This document shows, piece by piece, positions 9,914-19,290 of a stretch of 64,000 bases of DNA. The stretch spans positions 1 through 64,000 of the forward strand of contig JAHRCV010000002.1 in NCBI GenBank assembly GCA_019083985.1. The letters run 5' to 3'. Below the pieces are notes generated by a model. The model worked only from the letters and a program-made list of their open reading frames with translations. It searched no databases and had not been told where the DNA came from. Both the position numbers and the translations under genes were made by a program. Each line of letters starts with the position of its first letter. Within the stretch, counting starts at the first letter, position 1. Source of the stretch: Rhizobiales bacterium TNE-4 (GTDB lineage Bacteria > Pseudomonadota > Alphaproteobacteria > Rhizobiales > Beijerinckiaceae).

Positions 9914-11035
9914 CTACCGAACCGAACTTATGAAGCGTCTTACGCCCAAGAGGGACTGATTCACAACTTGATCCATATCTAAGTATTGATATGTTCCACA
10001 ACGACCAATAAAATTTATGTTTTCTCTTTTATCGGCCTCCTGCTTATATTGTTTATACAATGCTTGGTAACGGTCGTCAGCTGTTTTGACCGGGTAATAT
10101 CGCTCAAAATTATTATCCCTGTAATCGCACGGCTCTTCTACTGATTTGACACGCGAAACTGCCACATTACCGGGCAACCGATACCAATGAGTCTCTCGGG
10201 TGTACGCACCAGAATCGGTATAATTAACCACACTTGCCGTCGACGAACCAGAATCGCTCGCATCACAGAGATGAAACTTAATAGACCGATACGGCAAAGC
10301 TCCGAACGAAAAACCAAAATATTCATCGATTGCCATACTATTAAACACATAAGAAAAATCATTTTCAAAGTCCTTTTCAAAAGGCAAGCCCAGCTTAATC
10401 TCAATATTGTCATGCTGAAATATATTCTCAAAAAGCGCTGTATATCCGTTTTCCGGCAAAACCTGTATTTTATCTGACGGAAAATATCTATCCTCACAAT
10501 CATATCTAATTGGAATACGCCGCACAACGGAAGAGGATAACTCCTCCAAGTTTAAATTCCACATTTTTTTTGTGTAAGGCCTAAAAAATAAATCTGTAAG
10601 CAACTTGCCGATATTACCGTTCAAATAATCAGCCGCATTACCCGGGCGCTCTGTCTTATAAGGCTCACTCTCCTTTCTCAAAAACTCAATAACCTCAGCT
10701 TCATCACTCAATTTCAAATCAAAAACGCTGTTTATTGTAAGTCTATTTATTGGAAGCGGAGTAAACGCTCCGGAGGGAAGCTTGGCTTGGACGCGGTGCT
10801 CGTATTCAACCCACTGAGTAAAACGAGAAAGCCAATCGAAAACCTCTTGATTGTTTGTATGAAAGAGATGAGGCCCGTACTTATGCACACGAACGCCACT
10901 TAGATCTAAAAAGTCGTAACAATTTCCTGCTATATGACTTCTACGATCTATTACAGAAACATGAAATCCATTCTCGGCCAAAACTCTCGAGTAAATTGCG
11001 CCTGCAAAGCCAGCTCCTACTACAAGTACCCTCAC
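9914..11035 (-). CDS. glf: UDP-galactopyranose mutase
   Basis: A flavoenzyme that contracts UDP-galactopyranose to UDP-galactofuranose. The 373-residue protein has the FAD-binding VVGAGFAGAIYSRVLAE, ERRxHIGGN-like [36 protein letters not shown] and a C-terminal RRFISSVR. It uses a GTG start at 11035 with GGGAGG 5 bases upstream. It implies galactofuranose in the polysaccharide and needs UDP-galactose from GalE. It is AT-rich compared with rfbC downstream and belongs to the island. Confidence 0.93.
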   Translation of the reverse strand: MRVLVVGAGFAGAIYSRVLAENGFHVSVIDRRSHIAGNCYDFLDLSGVRVHKYGPHLFHTNNQEVFDWLSRFTQWVEYEHRVQAKLPSGAFTPLPINRLTINSVFDLKLSDEAEVIEFLRKESEPYKTERPGNAADYLNGNIGKLLTDLFFRPYTKKMWNLNLEELSSSVVRRIPIRYDCEDRYFPSDKIQVLPENGYTALFENIFQHDNIEIKLGLPFEKDFENDFSYVFNSMAIDEYFGFSFGALPYRSIKFHLCDASDSGSSTASVVNYTDSGAYTRETHWYRLPGNVAVSRVKSVEEPCDYRDNNFERYYPVKTADDRYQALYKQYKQEADKRENINFIGRCGTYQYLDMDQVVNQSLLGVRRFISSVR

Positions 11036-11056
11036 GATACCCTCCCAGCTTACCTA

Positions 11057-12274
11057 CTATTTAAACATACCATAATCAGCATATATCTGATTGATTAAAT
11101 TAACATAACCACGAGCGAACGAAACAGGTGTAAATAAATCGTTATACAACGAAAGAAGTTTACTATGTTGAGCTCTCACTTCTTCTTCAGAAAGATGAAA
11201 AAAATTCAAAATTTCAGCACTAAGAATGCTCGGCGTTGGTTCAAAAGTACGAATTACACCCTTCGTAAGCCGTTCCATAGTCACATTTCCTCCAGTATTT
11301 GATGCAAGCGTAGGGACACCCATTCCTACAGCTTCTATTAAGACGAGATCAAAATACGTCATTTTATTTGGAAGAATGAAAAGATCAGACGCAGCAAGTA
11401 CGTCACCCGGAAAGGAATACCAACCAAGCTCTATCCAATTATTTCGTTTTGGCGCCGGAAGGGCCGGATTTTCCGGACCCGCAACCAGCACCGCAAGGTC
11501 ATCCTGCTGCTCTAATACCCTCTCCATGGCACTACAAAAAAGATCGTACCCTTTTACCTCATTGTGACGACCGATGAAAGAGACGACTTTCTTTCCAGCT
11601 AAGCCAAATTTTGCCTTAGCAGCATTTTTTTCAACTGACATCCTAGGTAGCGATGCACCAGTTGGAATAAATCGGATATCCTTATTTCTTGCCCAGTTGC
11701 TAAACTTAGGTATAGTAGCATAATATGGATCCATAGATTCAATACTTGGGAAAATCCATATATCCGAGGCCTGAAATGCAAGCGCCTCAATGAATCGTAC
11801 AGCGTCCTCGAGACGCTTGCAAGCACGATCATCAATTGAGTGCACTCTGTATTGATCAGCCATCTCTTTCCCGTTAGATTCAGGAGTATGACTCGTTAAG
11901 ATTATAGGAATGTCAGTAACACCATGCCTTTTAAAGCTTCTAAAAACTTTATAAGCAAGTGGCGTTGTATGAAGATGAACGCTATTGGGCCCTCTTTTAG
12001 TTAATCTTCCAAATTCTTCATTGGATAACTCAAAATTATCGGGGTTTTCGAAATATCGTATATGTTTACTAATGTCCTCTTCAGTAGGAGGTTGTTTTTT
12101 GTTACCTGTAGGGAATTCACTTTCTGGAAGCGCATCAATAAAAAACTCCACCTTTTGTTCGCGATCAAGTTCTAAACCGTCCAATCCAGATCGTAAGTGC
12201 GCAAGATAACCGGTTGGTCCACCAAACCGGTTACTAATAAAATAGTCCCAGAAGATTACGTGCTTTTTTCTCAT
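11057..12274 (-). CDS. Glycosyltransferase, GT4-like (GT-B fold)
   Basis: About 405 residues. The C-terminal half has the GT4 pattern: KKVVSFIGRHNEVKGYDLF (donor-site Arg/Lys region), VLVAGPENP, ASDLFILPNKMTYFDLVLIEA and GVPTLASNTGGN. The family ExxxxxxxE pattern is replaced here by a Thr-Tyr-Phe-Asp-Leu-Val stretch before LIEA, so the first Glu is not obvious. The N-terminal acceptor half starts KKHVIFWDYF and has no signal peptide. Starts are GTG at 12280 or ATG at 12274. It sits 14 bases after the 1028-residue glycosyltransferase gene and 21 bases before glf. The donor sugar cannot be read from the sequence. Confidence 0.8.
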   Translation of the reverse strand: MRKKHVIFWDYFISNRFGGPTGYLAHLRSGLDGLELDREQKVEFFIDALPESEFPTGNKKQPPTEEDISKHIRYFENPDNFELSNEEFGRLTKRGPNSVHLHTTPLAYKVFRSFKRHGVTDIPIILTSHTPESNGKEMADQYRVHSIDDRACKRLEDAVRFIEALAFQASDIWIFPSIESMDPYYATIPKFSNWARNKDIRFIPTGASLPRMSVEKNAAKAKFGLAGKKVVSFIGRHNEVKGYDLFCSAMERVLEQQDDLAVLVAGPENPALPAPKRNNWIELGWYSFPGDVLAASDLFILPNKMTYFDLVLIEAVGMGVPTLASNTGGNVTMERLTKGVIRTFEPTPSILSAEILNFFHLSEEEVRAQHSKLLSLYNDLFTPVSFARGYVNLINQIYADYGMFK

Positions 12275-12288
12275 ATGCACTCACATGA

Positions 12289-15200
12289 TCATAAATTTGG
12301 GTATGCTAGAAGGACCTTCTCATAAATAGGATCAAATGGATTCTGATCCTGTAGCACAAACCTATAATTATCCAAAGTTTCCTCCAGAAACGGTTTTATC
12401 CTAAGAAATTCCTCGGGCGTATGATAAATTGATATCGCCATCACTGGACGGAACTCTCGTATTGTTGAGATCCCGCCAAAAAGAGCGCCCATCTCAGACC
12501 CTTCAATATCCATTTTTATAAACCGTGGCTTAATATTATACAATTCGACGAGCGTGTCTATGGTTGTAATTGGCGCATCGAAACCCTCGCTTTGAAGAAT
12601 TTCTTTGCTGCCTTCACTCAATTCAACAGCGGTAGAAGTCGCCAATTCTCCAACAAAGTGTACGGCATTAAGCGCTTTTTCACCAAGGCCAGACATTATA
12701 GGTATTACATTTGTTACAGAATTTAAGCGTATCACCTCTGCCATTATGTCAATATTTTCTGGGTTTGGATCAATTGCGTAAATACTTTTAAACGAATAGC
12801 ACTTAGAAAAAACCGTGGCGCTGTCGCCAACAAATGCTCCGCAATCTAGCGCATCGTAGCCTTTCATGTAATCCAGAAGTTTTTCTGACAATGACCTCAA
12901 CCCACTATGAAAGTGAAATACCGGAATTTCCGCGGTAACTTTCTCGGGTAGATAAAATCCCTTACCGAGCTCTTCAACGCTAGAATTGAGTTCCTGTTGC
13001 GCTTTAAGTTGCTCTTTACTATATACATAATCCCGACGAAGAAGTGCCCCAACATTTTTAGAGGCTGTGGAATGCGGTATCTTGAAAATAGCTGCCTCCC
13101 ATGTCCAGGAAGCTACTTTTTTACTCGCCTCATCTAAACCGTATATCAGTGTCTCAAATTCTCGATCAGCATTTTCTGAATTTTGAAAATAGAATTCCTT
13201 AAACAGATCCGCCCAAATCCAAATGTTGCCATGGAAAAACATTGGAATCGAAGAAGGGCACCATGTTGGATGCCAAACGTGCATACCATCATTTCGTGGA
13301 AAAAGATGTTTCTGCGATTCAGAAAATTTCTCAAGCCTCTCTATGCTTTGCAAAAACCACTTTTCTAGCACAGCAAAATCAGAAACAGCTTTTTCAATAC
13401 CGTGGGTTGCTTGCCTATTCTCGGTTGCAGTTTTCCTATTCATTTCATCATCTGCTTCAGCAACCTCCATAATTCGTTCAATTATTTGAAAAGAACGATC
13501 TAGTTCATTTTTGATCGCCAAGTAATTTTCACTCGTATAACTCTGATACTTAGCAACTTCTCGTATAACGCCTGAAAAGCGATTATTATATGAAATATCG
13601 ACTTCAGTTTGATATGAATAATACTTCGCAAACTCAGAATGCAAATTTGAGTCAAGTAAATTTAATTTTTCCATTATATCCTTAAGGTGAATAGGAAATA
13701 ATCCTTTAATCTCTTCTTTTACTTGAAACAATTGGAGTGCTATCTCAGCCCGTAATTCTTCTTTGAAGCTTTCACTATATGCTTTTGTTTCCAAATTTCC
13801 GCCTGGCGCTATTACAAATGGTGTAAAGAGTTTTCTCAGGCCAATACGAATGAAGTTCCCAAGTTTTGACCGTGAATAGCTCTCCACTGGCGTTGTAATC
13901 GGATCTTCGATACAGTCGAACTGGGAAATAGGAGCCGCGGTCGTACTGGGTGCAAATTCTTCAGACATGTCTACATTCGAGTCAGCAGACTTGACATGCA
14001 TTAGATCGCAAACGTCACCAGTATCTACTTCAAAAGACATATAATGCATTTGAACCGTACAATTCTCAAGCCAACCACCGAAGAGAATTTTCTTAACAGA
14101 ATGAAGTGATGGTTTACCTTCCAATACTACATAATCAGACGGTAAGATAACGACCAAGTTATTACCAGGACAAAAGGTTTTCCTATATTCAAACACCCCT
14201 TGCACATCACTTGAAGGCTCAGACGAACATAGCAAAGCTAACCGTAGCGATACATCTGTAGCCGCTGAAACATTCACATTCAGCCCAAAAATAACGCCCG
14301 ATAAGTCGGTTATGCTTGGAAAATCTATCGCAATATCCTTCCACTCTCGATTACCACTAATCCAAAGCGGGTTATTATTTCGAGCTGTCAACTTCTGATG
14401 TATCAATGATAGCCTTGATGCGCCTAATATTGCCTCTATATGGCCGTGAGTAATATGACTGTCCGCAAAGAGATAGATTTCTTCCCTTGAAAAATAATTT
14501 AAGTCGCTTCGTGCTTTATCAAAAAACTTTACACCGATTTCACTTACTGGATCAATTTGCCCAAGTTTTTCATAAATTAATCTAAGCGTTAATCTTGCGG
14601 AAAATTTACGTGCATCAGCAGCTGAAACCTCATCTCTAAAAACTAACTTAACCTGGTCTATAGTCTCAAAAATATCCAAGGCCCGCGCATCTGCAGCAGC
14701 TGAGAGTTGTCCAGTTCGATTTCTGCGATGGATATAAAAGGCTTCAGGCACATAGATGGCTTTTGGATTCTTAAATCCATATCGATAGTGAAATAGGTGG
14801 TCCTCAGCTAATTGCCATTCCGGAAACCGCGCGTTATGTTCTTCTATTTTATTCAATCTTCTCATTCCTAGCCAAGCAGATGGATATAAATCAACAAGAA
14901 GCTCCGGATCTTGCTTAAAGTTGACTATTCCGGAAAGAAACTTCTTCTTAGCTGCTATCGAGTGAAAAGGATGTTCAAACTCACAAAATGTTTGATTTGA
15001 ATCGTTAAAGCCTTTAATGGCACCAAAAGCATAGTCAACGTCATTTTCTTCGATCGCCGAAACTAATCTTTCCACCATGCTTGAACTAATCCAATCATCA
15101 CTATCAACGAACAATACATATTCTCCGGTAGCATTTCGTAAGCCTTCATTTCTTGAACCGCCCAATCCATTATTTTCAGGTTGATTTATAAGTACTATTC

Positions 15201-15375
15201 GCTCATCGAGCATCATAAACTCTTTTATTATAGCGACAGAATTATCCATCGAACCTGCATTAACGCAAATTATCTCCAAATCCCGATAACTCTGAGAAAC
15301 TATTGAAGACAAACATTCAAACAAGTATGGCTCAACGTTAAAAACAGGGACAATGACGGATACCTTAGCTCTCAT
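12289..15375 (-). CDS. GT2 glycosyltransferase fused to FkbM-family methyltransferase
   Basis: A 1028-residue multidomain protein. Residues 1 to about 270 are a GT2 glycosyltransferase (VSVIVPVFNVEPYL; metal-binding DSDD at 91-94; AEDHLFHYRYG). Residues 330-470 form a probably beta-rich region that I cannot assign. About 520-700 look helical and coiled. Residues 830-1025 are an FkbM-type methyltransferase: the SAM loop LDCGAFVGDSATVF, AIDPNPENI, and KMDIEGSEMGAL. It probably adds a sugar and O-methylates it, or caps the chain end with a methylated sugar. It overlaps the upstream gene by 4 bases (ATGA). Base composition is strongly AT-rich. Confidence 0.87.
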   Translation of the reverse strand: MRAKVSVIVPVFNVEPYLFECLSSIVSQSYRDLEIICVNAGSMDNSVAIIKEFMMLDERIVLINQPENNGLGGSRNEGLRNATGEYVLFVDSDDWISSSMVERLVSAIEENDVDYAFGAIKGFNDSNQTFCEFEHPFHSIAAKKKFLSGIVNFKQDPELLVDLYPSAWLGMRRLNKIEEHNARFPEWQLAEDHLFHYRYGFKNPKAIYVPEAFYIHRRNRTGQLSAAADARALDIFETIDQVKLVFRDEVSAADARKFSARLTLRLIYEKLGQIDPVSEIGVKFFDKARSDLNYFSREEIYLFADSHITHGHIEAILGASRLSLIHQKLTARNNNPLWISGNREWKDIAIDFPSITDLSGVIFGLNVNVSAATDVSLRLALLCSSEPSSDVQGVFEYRKTFCPGNNLVVILPSDYVVLEGKPSLHSVKKILFGGWLENCTVQMHYMSFEVDTGDVCDLMHVKSADSNVDMSEEFAPSTTAAPISQFDCIEDPITTPVESYSRSKLGNFIRIGLRKLFTPFVIAPGGNLETKAYSESFKEELRAEIALQLFQVKEEIKGLFPIHLKDIMEKLNLLDSNLHSEFAKYYSYQTEVDISYNNRFSGVIREVAKYQSYTSENYLAIKNELDRSFQIIERIMEVAEADDEMNRKTATENRQATHGIEKAVSDFAVLEKWFLQSIERLEKFSESQKHLFPRNDGMHVWHPTWCPSSIPMFFHGNIWIWADLFKEFYFQNSENADREFETLIYGLDEASKKVASWTWEAAIFKIPHSTASKNVGALLRRDYVYSKEQLKAQQELNSSVEELGKGFYLPEKVTAEIPVFHFHSGLRSLSEKLLDYMKGYDALDCGAFVGDSATVFSKCYSFKSIYAIDPNPENIDIMAEVIRLNSVTNVIPIMSGLGEKALNAVHFVGELATSTAVELSEGSKEILQSEGFDAPITTIDTLVELYNIKPRFIKMDIEGSEMGALFGGISTIREFRPVMAISIYHTPEEFLRIKPFLEETLDNYRFVLQDQNPFDPIYEKVLLAYPNL

Positions 15376-17711
15376 AACACACTTTCTTTCTGCAGATCGC
15401 GCAGGGAAATTGCGCTCGTTTGGTTTAAAATTAAAAATTCTATTCTTTTGGCCATCTCTTCTTCTGATGGAAATGTTAAAATAAATTCACGACCGTTCAT
15501 AGATCGTAAATTTATTTCATTTTCATTGCTTAACAAACTATTTATTTGAGTTGCCATTTTAACGGGATCAGGATCAGCAAGGAACGCTACATCAAATCTG
15601 CCGTCGTAGTTGTATTCGTTACCTGGCCTTGCCAAATCAACAACAGGCAATCCACAAGCCATCATCTCATAAGGAACTAGGCTCGGATTTGTTGTCGAAA
15701 ATACGACTCCGATAACCGATTCACGATAAAGACCAGCCAATTCGTTGATGGTAGGAACGACTGAAAGAATTGTACACGGGAAGTCTACCATTTTTTCATT
15801 TAAAACCGAGGATCCGAAGAGAACAAGTTCTAAATCAGGTCGAATACGATTTAGATATCGGAGCATCTGAGCTCCTAATTCAAAACAACGACGTGGCATT
15901 TCAGGTTTTGCGAAAAAAAGAACTTTTTTTGAACGTGACCGTTGCAACTCAGGATAATAAACAGATTTATCGATAGGAAACTTAAAGTGATCGGCTCTAA
16001 GGCCAAATTCTGCTCGCAGTTTCTGTTCACACCACTGTCCAGAAGTTATACAATATAATCCCTGTCTATATGTATTTTCTGCTAGAATGTAATCAGATCC
16101 CATTGGGTAGAAAGATGGTTCGAAATCCTGAACAAAATAGATTAACTGCTTAGTAAACCCGCGGCCATCTTGAGCGATTTCAACTGTTGACCAATGGGTC
16201 GCGAGTGTCACATCGGAAAATCTTTGTCGCTCATTTACTCGCAATACCTTCCCATTAAATTGATAAAAATTATCACGTATAATTTGTCGATTTTCTAATC
16301 CGGACTTGGATCCAACAATATAAAGCACTACATCGTGCCCAAACTGCTCTAGATAAAAGGCTGCACGAAAAATGTTTCTATGACCACCCCCGCCAATAAT
16401 AATCTCCGGCACTATCCAATCAATTCGCAATTTCCCGGCCTGTTTAGACTTTATTTTAACATCAAGCGATATCAAATCTTTGTTTAAACTTGAGGTCATG
16501 TTATGAAAAGCTAAAAGCATTGCATCTTGATCAAATTTTTGTAGCGCAACTTCGCGAGCTGCCATGCCGATTTTTTTTCGAATATTACTATCAGATATCA
16601 GCGTCTCTAGAGCAGCGTTCCAATCAGATCTGTTTAGCGCCAAAAAACCCAAGCTGCCAGTTGAAAGTATTTTTTGGTACGGATCCGTTGGTGAGGCAAT
16701 CGTCGGTACTTCTACAACCGCTGCCTCGAACCATTTCAATTCACTTTTAGAATGGTTAAATAAACTTCTCAAATTTAATGGTGCGATATTGATGTGACAT
16801 GTTGATAGCAATTTAAGCATTTCGAGATATGGCAAAAAATCATGCCGCTCAACCCTTTTTGAAAATGAATTCCACTTTCTATCTAACTCTAATTGACCTA
16901 CAATAACAAATGTAACATTTGGATATTTGGCCAATATCTCAAACAATACGTCTGAACATTCCAAAAAATCTTCGTCATGCGTTCGACTGCCGGAAAAATA
17001 ACCAATTCGAATAACATCTGAATTCAAATCTTCTGATTTCTCTAACGCGTGAGAGATCAATTGCTCCGAAAGAGATATCTGTAAGGAATTCAAAGTATTT
17101 GGTATTACAAATACATTTGAATTGACTTTACGTGCTTGCTGGGCCAGATGATCCGTCGTTACCGACACGACATCGCACATCGCCATTAACTTTTTATACC
17201 TCAACACACCGTCTAAATAGGTCGCTCGCTCTGATGCTTTCATTTGTTTTACTGCATGGATCGAGCCAATTATATCTTCGTCAAATACCAAATCATCGGT
17301 ATCATAGCATGTCGTAATATTTTTATTGCGAGCATAATCAAAATATTCGTCGCAAAATGCTTCATATGGAGCACGAAAAAGAACGACTATATTTGCTGCG
17401 ATGTTCCAATGCTTAAGGCTGGCAAGGTCGGAATATGGCATTACCCAAACAGTTTTTCCAATATCGATCAGTGCATTTGCTAAGTTATAGACGCGATAAC
17501 GCTTTGACTCGCCTTCCCAACAGCCAATACAAAAAATTACGTCAAAATGTTGCAACGGAAATGGGCAAATCGACTCAGCGCTAGCATTTAACTGCCGAAC
17601 CACAGAAATTCGTCGAATGAATGCGCGAATACCATGGGTCCGCAGAAAGCGAATTGATTTGCGAACCAAGGAAAAACTTATCATTGTATTTTTTACTATT
17701 CGCGATTGCAT
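15372..17711 (-). CDS. Tandem glycosyltransferase, two GT4-like halves, WsaF-like C-terminus
   Basis: 779 residues with two GT-B units. The first (about 45-400) has FDVIFCIGCWEGESKRYRVYNLANAL, VIRIGYFSGSRTHDEDF and KSELKWFEAAVVEVPTIASP. The second (about 425-760) starts RIDWIVPEIIIGGGGHRNI and has YFVQDFEPSFYPMGS, KVLFFAKPEMPRRCFELG and VPYEMMACGLPVVDL, resembling the rhamnosyltransferase WsaF/RgpF-associated group. It probably adds two successive sugars, perhaps rhamnoses. The start at 17711 overlaps gmhA by 16 bases; an ATG at 17684 is an alternative and neither has a clear ribosome-binding site. Confidence 0.82.
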   Translation of the reverse strand: MQSRIVKNTMISFSLVRKSIRFLRTHGIRAFIRRISVVRQLNASAESICPFPLQHFDVIFCIGCWEGESKRYRVYNLANALIDIGKTVWVMPYSDLASLKHWNIAANIVVLFRAPYEAFCDEYFDYARNKNITTCYDTDDLVFDEDIIGSIHAVKQMKASERATYLDGVLRYKKLMAMCDVVSVTTDHLAQQARKVNSNVFVIPNTLNSLQISLSEQLISHALEKSEDLNSDVIRIGYFSGSRTHDEDFLECSDVLFEILAKYPNVTFVIVGQLELDRKWNSFSKRVERHDFLPYLEMLKLLSTCHINIAPLNLRSLFNHSKSELKWFEAAVVEVPTIASPTDPYQKILSTGSLGFLALNRSDWNAALETLISDSNIRKKIGMAAREVALQKFDQDAMLLAFHNMTSSLNKDLISLDVKIKSKQAGKLRIDWIVPEIIIGGGGHRNIFRAAFYLEQFGHDVVLYIVGSKSGLENRQIIRDNFYQFNGKVLRVNERQRFSDVTLATHWSTVEIAQDGRGFTKQLIYFVQDFEPSFYPMGSDYILAENTYRQGLYCITSGQWCEQKLRAEFGLRADHFKFPIDKSVYYPELQRSRSKKVLFFAKPEMPRRCFELGAQMLRYLNRIRPDLELVLFGSSVLNEKMVDFPCTILSVVPTINELAGLYRESVIGVVFSTTNPSLVPYEMMACGLPVVDLARPGNEYNYDGRFDVAFLADPDPVKMATQINSLLSNENEINLRSMNGREFILTFPSEEEMAKRIEFLILNQTSAISLRDLQKESVL

Positions 17712-18259
17712 ATCGATTGCATAACAATATGACCAAATATTGCGTGCGCATCTTCACATAATTGCATATCATTTGAATTCACCCAAATAGTATTTTGGGC
17801 TTTGTCTTTTAATTTACCTCCTGAAAAGCCGCATAAACCTAGTGTAACGGCGCCGTTACTATTAGCATAGTCGACTGCACGAATAACATTCTCTGAGTTT
17901 CCGCTACCCGATATTGCTATCACAAGATCGTCGGGCTTAAGTATATCCTTTAACTGCTCTGCAAATACATCAGCATATGAAAGGTCATTACCGTAGGCTG
18001 TTATTAGACCCATATTATCTACTAGCGATCTAGCATTCAGACCTCGCCCGGTCGACAATCGGATCATCTTTCCCCAATCTGTTACAAAATGCTGCGCCGT
18101 CATCGCACTGCCGCCGTTGCCGAGCGTGATCAATTGCGCACCACGTGACCAACATTCCTCGACGAGTCGCACGCCATTATCCAGCTCATCTCGACTTAAG
18201 GCGTCGAGTACTTTTTGGAGGCGATCAAGATAGTCGCCTGAAAAATTTTTGTATGTCAT
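17696..18259 (-). CDS. gmhA: Phosphoheptose isomerase (SIS domain)
   Basis: Converts sedoheptulose-7-phosphate to D-glycero-D-manno-heptose-7-phosphate. A single SIS domain of about 187 residues: LITLGNGGSAMTAQHFVTDW, the phosphosugar loop AISGSGNSENVIRA, and the metal or active-site region MQLCEDAHAIFGHIV, which matches the GmhA LxEDxxH pattern. The start is either GTG at 18271 (overlapping hddA as GTGA) or ATG at 18259, which I prefer as the natural N-terminus MTYKNF. With hddA and the fused hddC-gmhB next to it, it opens the GDP-heptose route rather than the ADP-heptose route. Confidence 0.87.
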   Translation of the reverse strand: MTYKNFSGDYLDRLQKVLDALSRDELDNGVRLVEECWSRGAQLITLGNGGSAMTAQHFVTDWGKMIRLSTGRGLNARSLVDNMGLITAYGNDLSYADVFAEQLKDILKPDDLVIAISGSGNSENVIRAVDYANSNGAVTLGLCGFSGGKLKDKAQNTIWVNSNDMQLCEDAHAIFGHIVMQSICNRE

Positions 18260-18267
18260 TATGGAAG

Positions 18268-19260
18268 TCACCCCAAGTTTGGTTGATAGAAGATAATTTG
18301 ACTGCCGGCTTTCTCGAACCTAACTGGTACGCGCTTCAGGAAATGAAGGGCATGTGCAATGGCCGAATGCTTGTCAGGTGGCGCAGTGAGCAACAAGAAG
18401 CCACCCGCGCCGGCACCTAAAATCTTTCCTCCCAGCGCCCCTTTAACTCGCGCAAGGTTGTACCACTCATCGATTTCTGAACTGGATATACTACTTACGA
18501 GGCTCTTCTTTAAAATCCAATTCTCATGCAATATCTCTCCGAACGCATCAATGTTATCATTTTGAAGCTCTTCTCGAAGATCATAGCATAAGCTCACCAT
18601 CCTTTTGAGAGCATCCTTTTTTACTTTATCACTACTCACTTCATCCTGTTGTTGTCGAAGCAGGCTTGATGCGCTTCTCGTAATACCGGTATAGAACATT
18701 AAAAGTGAGGATTCTAAATTTTGAATTGTAGGCTGTTGGCAAATAACAGGGGAAATGGAGACGGTGTCATCTGGGTTGAACTCCAAGAGATTAAAACCGC
18801 CAATTGCAGCAGCATATTGGTCTTGCTTACCAATAGGCTCGCCACAAATGTCAATTTCAATATGGCAGGCCTGCTCTGCCAACATTTTTGTACTTACCTG
18901 ACGACCTTGAAAAGCATAGAGCGCATGAAGCAGAGATACTGTAAATGTTGAAGAAGAACCGAGCCCTGTCCCCTTTGAGGGAATATCGGCAACTGTTGTG
19001 ATTTCGACACCGCCAGGCATTCCAACTAAATTCATTGCCGCACGAACAAGAGCATGCTTCACTTCTCGAGCAGATCCGACTTCTTCTGTTTGCGAATAAG
19101 CAACTCTCACGCCATTGTCGAATTTCTTATTGATAGTCACAAAAATATACTTGTCAATAGCAGTACTGATCACGGCACCACCATTCTCACGGTAAAATGA
19201 CGCGATATCACTGCCTCCACCAACAAAGCTCATCCTCAACGGGGTCCTGCTTATGATCAT
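18268..19260 (-). CDS. hddA: GHMP-family sugar kinase, D-glycero-alpha-D-manno-heptose 7-phosphate kinase type
   Basis: Phosphorylates the heptose-7-phosphate at C1. The 330-residue GHMP kinase starts MIISRTPLRMSFVGGGSD, the typical N-terminus of the HddA group. It carries the ATP-binding PSKGTGLGSSSTF at about residue 100 and the C-terminal GALGGKILGAGAGGFLLL. Its neighbours gmhA (4-base overlap with the GTG start) and the hddC-gmhB fusion (30-base gap) make the heptose assignment strong. A related fucose kinase-like role is less likely in this context. Confidence 0.87.
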   Translation of the reverse strand: MIISRTPLRMSFVGGGSDIASFYRENGGAVISTAIDKYIFVTINKKFDNGVRVAYSQTEEVGSAREVKHALVRAAMNLVGMPGGVEITTVADIPSKGTGLGSSSTFTVSLLHALYAFQGRQVSTKMLAEQACHIEIDICGEPIGKQDQYAAAIGGFNLLEFNPDDTVSISPVICQQPTIQNLESSLLMFYTGITRSASSLLRQQQDEVSSDKVKKDALKRMVSLCYDLREELQNDNIDAFGEILHENWILKKSLVSSISSSEIDEWYNLARVKGALGGKILGAGAGGFLLLTAPPDKHSAIAHALHFLKRVPVRFEKAGSQIIFYQPNLG

Positions 19261-19290
19261 AATAGGCTCTTTCTTACCTTTGCCGTTCGA

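Noticed and set aside
1176-18309. A 17-base exact repeat (ATAATTTGACTGCCGGC) at 1176-1192 and inside the hddA gene at 18293-18309.
   Set aside because: One such match is not very unlikely by chance in 64 kb on both strands, the copy in hddA is ordinary coding sequence, and the flanks differ. It is not evidence for an attachment site.
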